Source: Phycisphaerae bacterium
GTDB taxonomy: Bacteria; Planctomycetota; Phycisphaerae; SM23-33
Reading direction: 5' to 3'
DNA: 41,624 bases
Assembly (NCBI GenBank): GCA_003551645.1
Contig: PUND01000102.1
Location: 1 to 41,624, forward strand
Part shown: in pieces, positions 34,077 through 41,064 of the stretch
Position numbering within the stretch: the first letter of the stretch is position 1
Layout: each line of letters opens with the position of its first letter
Notes under the pieces: model-generated
Told to the model about the DNA's origin: nothing
Databases searched by the model: none
The model's input: the letters and a program-made list of their open reading frames with translations, nothing else
Made by a program: the position numbers and the translations under genes

Positions 34077-34943
34077 ATGGGCGCATCCGAATCCGACAAC
34101 CAGCACCCGGCCGAACCGGCGGTCGAATCCGGCGATTCGCCGAGCGGCGGCGGGCAGTCCCGTCCCAACCATCGGCCCACGGCCCGCGAGGCGGCGCAGA
34201 CCTTCTCCCGCGAGCTGGCCTCAGCCGTCACCAGAAGGACGTCCCGGGCCTGCACCACGGAGCTGGTGGGCCTTTCGGCCGAGAGCTTGGCAGATTTCCA
34301 TGCATCCATGCCGCCGGCGGGCGCCCGGATGCTGCTGACGGGCCGGCAATCGCAGCCGGACAGGGCGCTTGAGGTGGTGCTGGAGGTCCCGCAGGCCGCG
34401 GCGTTCGCTCTTATCGACACGCTGCTCGGCGGCGACATGGGCGGTTACGTACCCGACCGTGCCGTCAACGAAACCGAGCGGCGGCTGCTTTGCCGCACCG
34501 CGGCCGAGGCGGTCGAGGCCCTGTGCCGCCGGGTGTGGTGCGACAACTCGGGCCTGATATCCGTTGACTCGACCGATGCGCCCGACCAGCCCGATCGGCC
34601 CTCCGAGCCGGTGGTGGTCGCGCGGACAGAGCTTTCGCTGGACGGCGCCATAGGTATCCTGCGGCTGGCGATACCGCGGGGGGTACTTGAAGGAAGCGAC
34701 CGGAAGGATCGACCCTGCCCGGACAAGCTCGTGCAGATAGCGGTCGAGGCCTCCGATCCGAACCTCAACCCCGAAGATCTGGCCGAGCTTGCGCCGGGCG
34801 ATATCCTGATAACCGACCTGCCCGCCGACGGCGAGGTCCGCGTCCGCGTTGCGGGGATCGACAAGTTCGTCGGCCGACTCGCCGCCGGCAACGGCCGACG
34901 CGCCGTTCACATCACCGGCAGGACCGACCAAACGCCCGATTGA
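34077..34943 (+). CDS. FliM/SpoA-like C-ring-type protein
   Basis: A 288-residue protein with two recognisable parts. Residues 90-155 (EVVLEVPQAAAFALIDTLLGGDMGGY, then NETERRLLCRTAAEAVEALCRRVW) resemble the FliM middle domain, where a similar IDxLLGG and TxIExxLL pattern occurs. The C-terminal about 70 residues (LAELAPGDILITDLPADGEVRVRVAGIDKFVGRLAAGNGRRAVHI) are a SpoA/SPOA fold, the module of flagellar and type III C-rings. The N-terminal 60 residues are low complexity and lack the FliM CheY-binding motif. ATG 34077 has GGGAGG nine bases before. No other flagellar or T3SS gene is in the window, so it is an orphan switch-like protein or a structural element of another apparatus. An intrinsic terminator follows. 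Confidence 0.72.
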   Translation: MGASESDNQHPAEPAVESGDSPSGGGQSRPNHRPTAREAAQTFSRELASAVTRRTSRACTTELVGLSAESLADFHASMPPAGARMLLTGRQSQPDRALEVVLEVPQAAAFALIDTLLGGDMGGYVPDRAVNETERRLLCRTAAEAVEALCRRVWCDNSGLISVDSTDAPDQPDRPSEPVVVARTELSLDGAIGILRLAIPRGVLEGSDRKDRPCPDKLVQIAVEASDPNLNPEDLAELAPGDILITDLPADGEVRVRVAGIDKFVGRLAAGNGRRAVHITGRTDQTPD

Positions 34944-35030
34944 GGCCTCCCGAATGGCGTCGCTAAAGTTTTTCTCCGCATCGGCCGACGTTAGCAGTCA
35001 AACGACCCGGTAAAGTCTCGGGCGCTGCCG

Positions 35031-35069
35031 ATTGGCGGTGGGCGACAACGTCCGCCGCCAATGTTTTTT
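35031..35069 (+). terminator. Rho-independent terminator downstream of the SpoA-like gene
   Basis: Arms ATTGGCGG (35031-35038) and CCGCCAAT (35055-35062), with extended internal GC pairing and then TTTTTT at 35064-35069. It ends the plus-strand unit and lies just past the convergent rny stop at 35086. Confidence 0.8.
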
Positions 35070-35085
35070 CGGCGGCCCGTCCCGG

Positions 35086-36681
35086 CTACCTGGCGTACTC
35101 GGTGCAGCGGACCTCGCGGATGAGCGTCACCTTCACCTCACCGGGATATTCCATCTCGTCCTCGACCCTGCGAGCGATGTCGCGGGCTATCTTGGACGAG
35201 AGCTTGTCGTCCACCTGGTTCGCGTCCACCAGCACGCGGACCTCCCGGCCGGCCTGGATGGCGTAGGCCTGACGGACGCCCTCGAAGGCGCCCGCTATCT
35301 CTTCGAGCTTCTCCAGCCGCTGGATGTACCGTTCCAGCGTCTCTCGCCTGGCGCCCGGTCGTGATGCGCTGATGGCGTCGGCCGCGGAGATAATCGGCGT
35401 GTAGATGCTCGTGGCTTCCACGTCGCCGTGGTGCCCGATAACCGCGTTGATGATCTCCTCCCGCTCGTTGTACCGCTTGCACAAATCCGCGCCTATCTGC
35501 GGATGGCTGCCCTCGACTTCGTGGTCCACCGCCTTGCCGATGTCATGCAGCAGTCCCGCACGCCTGGCAACGCGCCCGTTCAGACCGAGCTGGTCGGCGA
35601 TCACCTGCGACAGATGCGCCACCTCCTGCGCATGCGTCAGCACGTTCTGGCCGTAGCTTGTCCGGTAGTGCAGCCGACCGAGCAGCTCCACGAGCTTGTT
35701 GTGGACGCCGCGCACGTTCGCCTCCAGGACCGCCTGCTTGCCGTACTCGGTGACCTGGCGGGCGACTTCCTTCTCCATCGCCGCGACGATTTCTTCGATG
35801 CGGGTCGGGTGTATGCGCCCGTCCTGGATGAGCTTCTCAAGCGCCCGACGGGCGACCTCCCGTCGGATCGGGTCGAACGCCGAGACCACCACCACGCCGG
35901 GCGTATCGTCCACGATAACGTCCACGCCCGTGGCCTTTTCGAACGCGCGGATATTCCGACCCTCCCTGCCGATGACGCGGCCCTTCATGTCGTCGGACGG
36001 GATATCCACAGTCGAGACCGTGGAATCGGAGGTGTGGTCGGCCGCGTAACGCTGGATGGCGCTGACTACTATCTCCCTGGCCTCGGACTCCGACTTCTCG
36101 CGGGCCTCTTCCAGCCGCTTTTCGATAACCTCGGCCGTCTCACGCTCCATGTCCTGCTCGACACGGGCAAGCACCAGCTCGCGGGCCTTGTCCGGGGAAA
36201 GGTTGGACACCCTCAGCAACTCCTTATGCTGCTGTTCGACAAGCTCGGTAATCTCCTTGTCCTTTTCCGCCAGGGCGCGCTCACGCTCGGCGACGGCCTT
36301 CTCGGACGCCTCCAGGGTCTGTTCCTTGTTGGTAAGGGTGTTGAGCTTCTGGTCCAGCAGGTCTTCCCTCTTGGACAGCCGTCGTTCCTCGTCCCGCAGT
36401 TCCTTTCGGGTTTCCTCGGTCTCGGCGTCGAACTGCTGCCTGCGCTGGATGAACTCGCTTTTGGCCTGGGCCTCCGCCTGTGCGACGGTCTTCTGGGCCT
36501 CGACCTCGGCCGCCTTCCGGGTGTTCTCGCACTCCCGCTGAATGGCTTCCCGGTGCAGGCGGTTCAGGTAACTCTTGATGCCGAATCCCACGGCACAGCC
36601 GACCGCCAGGGCCGCAAGGCCGATCACGGCCGCGACAACCGGCGAGACCGTCGCCGGGGCCGGTAGAATAAGCTCCAACAT
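35086..36681 (-). CDS. rny: Ribonuclease Y
   Basis: Membrane-anchored endoribonuclease that starts mRNA decay. The 531-residue protein is full length: N-terminal TM helix (about 12-35), long coiled coil (about 40-200, e.g. [20 protein letters not shown]), KH domain ([35 protein letters not shown]) and HD domain ([12 protein letters not shown] with the catalytic His-Asp). ATG 36681 has AAAGGAA upstream. Its 5' leader is unusually long and structured, and it stands alone. A YlbF-family gene, whose relatives modulate RNase Y, is 18 kb away. Confidence 0.97.
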   Translation of the reverse strand: MLELILPAPATVSPVVAAVIGLAALAVGCAVGFGIKSYLNRLHREAIQRECENTRKAAEVEAQKTVAQAEAQAKSEFIQRRQQFDAETEETRKELRDEERRLSKREDLLDQKLNTLTNKEQTLEASEKAVAERERALAEKDKEITELVEQQHKELLRVSNLSPDKARELVLARVEQDMERETAEVIEKRLEEAREKSESEAREIVVSAIQRYAADHTSDSTVSTVDIPSDDMKGRVIGREGRNIRAFEKATGVDVIVDDTPGVVVVSAFDPIRREVARRALEKLIQDGRIHPTRIEEIVAAMEKEVARQVTEYGKQAVLEANVRGVHNKLVELLGRLHYRTSYGQNVLTHAQEVAHLSQVIADQLGLNGRVARRAGLLHDIGKAVDHEVEGSHPQIGADLCKRYNEREEIINAVIGHHGDVEATSIYTPIISAADAISASRPGARRETLERYIQRLEKLEEIAGAFEGVRQAYAIQAGREVRVLVDANQVDDKLSSKIARDIARRVEDEMEYPGEVKVTLIREVRCTEYAR

Positions 36682-36964
36682 GGCACATTCCTTTCTCCAC
36701 GGAACGCGCCGAGGGAACTATCGAAGAAAGGGCAGGCGCTAAGCCGGTCGCCTCGCGACCGGCCGGCCGCTCGGGGTCTCAATCCACCTAAGCCGGGCTT
36801 ACTCCGGCAAATCACCGTGCTCCGGCGGCCGAGGGCAACCCTCGACCCCGCCCAACTGAGCGGGCGCAAGTGCATTTTCTGCGTTCGCCTGAACGCGAAC
36901 ACTCCGGTGACGACACATCTCGGCAAGCCCTGATGATCGCTTTGCGATAGCTCATGTGAATATA
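36682..36964 (-). ncRNA. Structured 5' leader of rny (candidate autoregulatory UTR)
   Basis: A TATATT-like -10 element (complement of 36959-36964) suggests transcription starts near 36952, leaving a leader of about 270 nt. Hairpins along it on plus coordinates: 36936-36948 (ATCGC/GCGAT), 36883-36900 (GTTCGC/GCGAAC), 36847-36864 (CCCGC/GCGGG), 36830-36844 (CGAGGG/CCCTCG, 3-nt loop), 36792-36808 (GCCGG/CCGGC) and 36743-36763 (9-bp arms GCCGGTCGC/GCGACCGGC, 3-nt loop). None ends in a T-tract, so they are not terminators. The promoter assignment is uncertain because no -35 hexamer is found. Confidence 0.45.
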
Positions 36965-36979
36965 TGACCCGAAGGCCTC

Positions 36980-37017
36980 GTCGCCGCGGGACCGCCAGGC
37001 GGCCGGTCCTCGGCGAC
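36980..37017. repeat. Long imperfect hairpin upstream of the rny leader
   Basis: GTCGCCG (36980-36986) pairs with CGGCGAC (37011-37017), and GGACCG (36989-36994) with CGGTCC (37004-37009), with a small internal loop. No T-tail. Between this and 37203 there is no convincing gene on either strand. Confidence 0.6.
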
Positions 37018-37203
37018 AAGTCAACGGCGTTCGTTGCCGCGGCGCCCTTTCTATCGCTGTCTCCCGCGAGGGCGGCGCTCACGACGCAAACCCGCAACGC
37101 CAGGGGAAACTCCTTTTCCCGCGTCCGGGAGGAACGCCGATTGCCGGACGGCCTGCCCGTTGCTTCCGCACCTCGGCCGTCCCTACAAGTTGTTTAGTAT
37201 TCC

Positions 37204-37250
37204 GGCATACCGGCATCCGGTATGCCAACAAAACGCGTTCCATACGCGTT
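37204..37250. repeat. Two adjacent perfect inverted repeats
   Basis: GGCATACCGG (37204-37213) with CCGGTATGCC (37217-37226), 3-nt loop, followed by AACGCGT (37232-37238) with ACGCGTT (37244-37250). No T-run follows either, so they are not simple terminators. Confidence 0.65.
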
Positions 37251-37384
37251 AGCTGAATATATTATCGTCCCGACGGTACCGACGGTCAAGAACAATTGCC
37301 CCACCTCGTTCGCCGGTCCCCGGCGGGATGGACAACACACTCGTACCCCGTGGCAGATGTCGCGGGCAGCCCCATAAGCCGCCC

Positions 37385-37451
37385 CGCTGAAACAGCGCGC
37401 CCGCCTACGCGGGCGAGCGGATGATTTTGCCGAAGAATATCGGCTCGGCAA
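37385..37451. repeat. Cluster of three short perfect hairpins
   Basis: CGCTG-AAA-CAGCG (37385-37397), CGCCCGC-CTAC-GCGGGCG (37398-37415) and TTGCCGA...TCGGCAA (37427-37433 with 37445-37451, enclosing a smaller GCCGA/TCGGC stem), all directly upstream of the three-way-junction element. Confidence 0.6.
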
Positions 37452-37459
37452 TAATGCCT

Positions 37460-37542
37460 TTGTGGACCGGGCAGCTTGAGGCGGAGGGGGACCTCATGCA
37501 CTTCCAGCGGAGGAGGAGACCGCTGGCAGTCCCGGTCCACAA
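37460..37542. ncRNA. Candidate structured RNA: three-way junction with GGAGG (or CCTCC) hairpin loops
   Basis: A closing stem of 12 perfect base pairs (37460-37471 with 37531-37542) encloses two hairpins. Arm 1 is GCTTGAGG (37474-37481) pairing with CCTCATGC (37492-37499) with one mismatch and loop CGGAGGGGGA. Arm 2 is CCAGCGG (37504-37510) with CCGCTGG (37520-37526) and loop AGGAGGAGA. Read from the plus strand both loops carry Shine-Dalgarno-like GGAGG; from the minus strand both carry CCTCC, like the 16S anti-SD. The strand of transcription is unknown. No known RNA family is recognised. Confidence 0.5.
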
Positions 37543-37619
37543 TTATTACTTTTACCGCGCGATGGGGCTTACGTCAACGACGGGTTCGAAAAACTGCCGA
37601 ATTATTCGCAAAATTGGCG

Positions 37620-38510
37620 TCAATCGCCCTGGAGCTTGCGCAAAACATGGTATATCGCCTGCGTTCCGCATCGCCCGTACCCGCCGCGCGACGCCGCCTG
37701 GAACAGCGCCTTTGCCAGCGACGCCGCCGGCAGCGATACGCCGAACTCGTCGGCCGCCTCGTCGGCCAGGCGAAGATCCTTGAGCTGGTAGTCCACAAAA
37801 AAGCCCGGCTTGTCGTCGCCGGCGACCATCTTAGGCGCCAGGTTCTTGAGCATCCAACTGCCGGCCGCCCCGGAAGAGACCGCCTGGAGCATCGGTTCCG
37901 GCTCCAGCCCCGCCTCGCGGGCAAGCGAAAGGGCCTCCGCCGCCGCTATCAGGTGCAGCCCGCCGAGTATCTGGTTGCAGAGTTTGACCACATAGCCGGC
38001 CCCGCTCGGCCCGCAATGGGTGATGGTCTTGCCCATCGTCTCCAGCACCGGCCTGGCGCGGTCGAAGTGTTCCCGCTCACCGCCGACCATGATGCTCAGA
38101 GTCCCCTGCCGAGCGCCGACATCGCCGCCGGAGATAGGCGCATCCATAAAGCCGGCGCCCTTCTGAGCAAGCGCCTCGGCGCAGGTCCGGGCCACACTCG
38201 GGGCGACCGTCGAGAAATCAACCACCGTCGCTCCCTTGCCCACACCGGCGATAATGCCACTGTCGTCGCCCAGCACCACCTCCAGCACATCCTCCGAGGC
38301 GGTAACGCACGAACAGACCACATCGGCCTCGGCCGCCACCGCCGCCGGGGAGTCGGCCACCCTGGCGCCGGCTTCGCGAAGCGGCTCGGCCTTCGAGCCG
38401 GTGCGGTTGTAAACTGTCATCGGGAAACCCGCCTTCAGGCAGTTCATCGCCATCGGCGCGCCCATTATGCCAAGCCCTATGAATCCCACTCGAAGCTTGT
38501 CTTCGCTCAT
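37620..38510 (-). CDS. NAD(P)-dependent beta-hydroxyacid dehydrogenase (3-hydroxyisobutyrate dehydrogenase family)
   Basis: A 296-residue enzyme: nucleotide-binding GFIGLGIMGAPMAMNCLKAG (residues 8-27), substrate motif DAPISGGDVGARQGTLSIMVGG, and the catalytic Lys in GYVVKLCNQILGG, followed by the all-helical C-terminal domain. The family oxidises 3-hydroxyisobutyrate, tartronate semialdehyde, 6-phosphogluconate-like and other beta-hydroxyacids; the specific substrate is not given by sequence. ATG 38510 (MSEDK) has AAAGGA close by; an upstream in-frame GTG/ATG would add a poor, repeat-derived leader. The gene is downstream of a QueG-like gene on the same strand, with a hairpin cluster between. 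Confidence 0.93.
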   Translation of the reverse strand: MSEDKLRVGFIGLGIMGAPMAMNCLKAGFPMTVYNRTGSKAEPLREAGARVADSPAAVAAEADVVCSCVTASEDVLEVVLGDDSGIIAGVGKGATVVDFSTVAPSVARTCAEALAQKGAGFMDAPISGGDVGARQGTLSIMVGGEREHFDRARPVLETMGKTITHCGPSGAGYVVKLCNQILGGLHLIAAAEALSLAREAGLEPEPMLQAVSSGAAGSWMLKNLAPKMVAGDDKPGFFVDYQLKDLRLADEAADEFGVSLPAASLAKALFQAASRGGYGRCGTQAIYHVLRKLQGD

Positions 38511-38570
38511 GACCGTCCTTTCTCTCGGTTTAGCGTCCCACAACTTGCAAAAGACCACTCCCTCGGGCGG

Positions 38571-38643
38571 CACGGGCATCTTGCCCGTGAGAGGAAGCGC
38601 CACGGCCGCGACGGCCGTGATACACATGGGCGAGACGCCCATG
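38571..38643. repeat. Triple hairpin repeat (CACGGGCA / CACGGCC / CATGGGCG)
   Basis: Three perfect stem-loops in a row: CACGGGCA-TCT-TGCCCGTG (38571-38589), CACGGCC-GCGAC-GGCCGTG (38601-38619) and CATGGGCG-AGA-CGCCCATG (38625-38643). No T-tails. It fills the gap between the QueG-like gene and the dehydrogenase gene. Confidence 0.8.
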
Positions 38644-38663
38644 CCACATTTTCCTACACGTTC

Positions 38664-39572
38664 TTACTCGTGGCCTCCGGCGTCCAACTCCCAGCGCTCG
38701 CGCTCGACGAGCGGGGTGTGGAACTTCGCCTCGATCCGCCCGGTTTTCTCCAGGTGGTCCAGGCAGGCCCGCAGACAGCCCCTGCCGACGCATATCGCAA
38801 GGTGCCGGAACCTGTGCCGCAGGAACTGCTGGTATCTGGACCACTCGCCCGGCCGCTCCCGGCCGGTCCTGAACGGGCTGAAGCGCGGGTCGTCGCCGCG
38901 GTGCACCCGCCCGCAGGCGTCGGTGTCCAGCGGCGCGTGGGAGTAATCCCGGTCGCCGATACGGATGTGCACATCCCGACTCTTGCCCATCGCGCAGGCC
39001 TGGCAGGCGCGGACGCACTCCATGCAGCCGTCGCAGATTTGCCCTTCGAAAAGCGGCGTCGGGTCGAGCTTGGCGTCGGTGAACACCGCGAAGATGCGCT
39101 GCCGAGGCCCGTATTGCGGGGTGAGGAACATCTTGGAATGTCCCAGCTCGCCCAGCCCCGCGGCCACGCCGATAACACGCAGCGAGACCATGCCGTCCGG
39201 GCCGGCCGGCTGGTCGGGTCGGGTCCGTCGGCCGGCGTCGGGGCAGAAAGGATTATGCACGGGCACGGCCGTCCAGCCGTCCGCCTCAAGCGCCAGCGAC
39301 ACCGCCCGCAGCAGACGCGGAGCGGCCACCTCGTTAAGATACCAGTAGCCGTCGCAGTTGTAGGCCTGCCAGTAGGTCCCCTCCTCGACTGTCTTAAGCG
39401 CCCCTCGCGGCTGGCGCATCGCCATGGCTATCACCGTTTGCGTTTGGGGGAAGATGGTACGGGGGTTAAACTCCGGCGGCGCGTGCTCGAACCGCTCGAT
39501 GGGTGCTAAGCCCACCAGGTCGGCCCCGGCGGCACGGGCTTCGGTTCGGATGCGGTCTGTAAGGTCGCTCAC
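38664..39572 (-). CDS. QueG-like iron-sulfur protein (epoxyqueuosine reductase family)
   Basis: A 302-residue protein with the QueG-type N-terminal domain (ADLVGLAPIERF) and one ferredoxin-like 4Fe-4S motif CDGCMECVRACQACAMG (C-x2-C-x2-C-x3-C). A second cysteine-rich group CVGRGCLRAC near the C-terminus does not match the usual second 4Fe-4S motif. Authentic QueG carries two 4Fe-4S clusters and cobalamin; here the family is related, but whether the substrate is epoxyqueuosine is unclear. Start is GTG 39572, which has GGAGG seven bases before. The divergent neighbour is an MscS channel, 168 bp away; the downstream gene is a dehydrogenase. Confidence 0.8.
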   Translation of the reverse strand: MSDLTDRIRTEARAAGADLVGLAPIERFEHAPPEFNPRTIFPQTQTVIAMAMRQPRGALKTVEEGTYWQAYNCDGYWYLNEVAAPRLLRAVSLALEADGWTAVPVHNPFCPDAGRRTRPDQPAGPDGMVSLRVIGVAAGLGELGHSKMFLTPQYGPRQRIFAVFTDAKLDPTPLFEGQICDGCMECVRACQACAMGKSRDVHIRIGDRDYSHAPLDTDACGRVHRGDDPRFSPFRTGRERPGEWSRYQQFLRHRFRHLAICVGRGCLRACLDHLEKTGRIEAKFHTPLVERERWELDAGGHE

Positions 39573-39740
39573 CGGCTTACCTCCAGAATCGCCGGACCTG
39601 TGGACGTCCAGCCCGACCGGGCATCATAACACCGCCGGCATGAGCCGGCAAACGCCCAGCCGGCCGGGCGGCGTGACAGTCGGCTGTATCATGACTATAC
39701 TTACAGCGATTTCACGGATAGCCCCGCACAAGGAGCCGAC

Positions 39741-40910
39741 ATGACAATGACACCAATTCTCGCGGCCTGGTATGATGCCTTCATTGAGTGGGGGTTCCTC
39801 GGCAACAAGCTCTGGCAGTGGGCCTTGCTGCTGGGGCTTATCCTCGGGGCGGTGATAGTCGGGCGGATTCTGTCGATGGCCATACACGCCGAGGTCCGCC
39901 GACTGCGGGACAAGAAGCAACTGCCGCTGCTGGCGATCATCCTGGATGCCGCCGACGGGCCTATGCGCGCCGTTCTGCTGGCGGGAGCGCTGTATGCCGG
40001 CGGGACGTTCATGTCTTTGCATAGCGAGGAATTGGATTTCGATGTGGGGGTCTTCTGGAATCAGGTCTGCACCACCATCGCGGTGCTGGCGTTCGGCTGG
40101 TTCATCTACCGGCTGGTTGAGGTGGTTGACCATTTTCTCCGCCGCTGGTCCTCCCGATCCGATACACCGCTGGACAACCAGATAGTACCGCTTATCCGCA
40201 AGACGCTGCGGGCCTTCGTTGTGGTGGTGATCGGGCTGTTCATCGCCCAGAACGTCTTCCACTGGAACATCGGCGCATTGGTGGCCGGCCTGGGCGTCGG
40301 CGGTCTGGCCGTCGCACTGGCCGCACAGCACGCGCTTTCGAACCTGTTCGGGTCCATCACCATCTTCACCGACAGGCCGTTCATACTGGGCGACTGGATC
40401 CGCGCGCAGGGATACGAGGGCATCGTCGAGGAGGTCGGCTTCCGCTCTACCCGCCTCCGCACCTTCGGCGGCGAGCTGGTCACTATACCGAACTCGGTGG
40501 TCGCCACCGGGCCTATAGACAACGTCACCCGCCGGCCTTTCATCCGGCGCATCCTCAACGTGACCGTCACCTACGACACGCCACCGGAGAAGCTCCGACG
40601 CGGCATCGAGGTTATCCGCGAGATGCTCGCGGCGCGAAGCGAACACCTCCATCCGGACAAGCCGTCGAGGGTGTTTTTCAACGACTTCAACGCCGCCAGC
40701 TTGAACATAATCGTCGCATACTGGTACACCCCGCCGGACTGGTGGGAGTCGGTAACCTTCGGGCACGATTTCAACATGGAGCTGCTGGAGCGGTTCAACG
40801 CGGAGGGAATCGAGTTCGCCTTCCCGACCCAGACGCTCTATGTGAAGCAGGACTCGGAGTTCTCCGCGGACCTGAATCTTATTCGGCAGGGCGGCTCCGA
40901 ACAGACGTAG
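39741..40910 (+). CDS. MscS-family small-conductance mechanosensitive ion channel
   Basis: A 389-residue channel protein: three to five TM helices in the N-terminal half, with the pore-lining TM3 segment LGVGGLAVALAAQHALSNLFGSITIFTDRPFILGDWI typical of MscS (Gly/Ala-rich helix then the F-G-x-(I/L)-x-I-x-T hinge), followed by the cytoplasmic beta domain (GIVEEVGFRSTRLRTFGGELVTIPNSVV). It would release solutes on hypo-osmotic stress. ATG 39741 has AAGGAG with 5-nt spacing. N-terminal length is longer than E. coli MscS (286 residues), as in many paralogs. Confidence 0.94.
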   Translation: MTMTPILAAWYDAFIEWGFLGNKLWQWALLLGLILGAVIVGRILSMAIHAEVRRLRDKKQLPLLAIILDAADGPMRAVLLAGALYAGGTFMSLHSEELDFDVGVFWNQVCTTIAVLAFGWFIYRLVEVVDHFLRRWSSRSDTPLDNQIVPLIRKTLRAFVVVVIGLFIAQNVFHWNIGALVAGLGVGGLAVALAAQHALSNLFGSITIFTDRPFILGDWIRAQGYEGIVEEVGFRSTRLRTFGGELVTIPNSVVATGPIDNVTRRPFIRRILNVTVTYDTPPEKLRRGIEVIREMLAARSEHLHPDKPSRVFFNDFNAASLNIIVAYWYTPPDWWESVTFGHDFNMELLERFNAEGIEFAFPTQTLYVKQDSEFSADLNLIRQGGSEQT

Positions 40911-40973
40911 GAAAACTGTCCCGTCGGCCGCCGCGGCTCGACGGTCGCACTGTTTGCCGTTAAAACTGGTCAT

Positions 40974-41002
40974 TTGAGACCCGAGGTCGAGGTGCATATC
41001 CT
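40974..41002 (+). promoter_or_regulatory. Candidate promoter of the DJ-1/PfpI lipoprotein gene
   Basis: TTGAGA (40974-40979), a 17-bp spacer and TATCCT (40997-41002), 62 bp before the ATG at 41065. Confidence 0.35.
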
Positions 41003-41064
41003 ATATGCTGACGGTGTAAGGGACATCGGCGTAGAGACCTGTAAGAACAACGAAAGGAGATGCC

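Noticed and set aside
35428-36666. 412-codon plus-strand frame over rny
   Set aside because: Antisense shadow of the RNase Y coiled-coil region, with a composition that follows the opposite strand.
37582-37592. GGTTCGAAA resembling a tRNA T-loop
   Set aside because: No acceptor or anticodon stem can be placed around it; no tRNA gene is supported.
37476-39509. 677-codon plus-strand frame across the dehydrogenase and QueG-like genes
   Set aside because: Runs antisense through two well-supported genes and a repeat; no recognisable domain.
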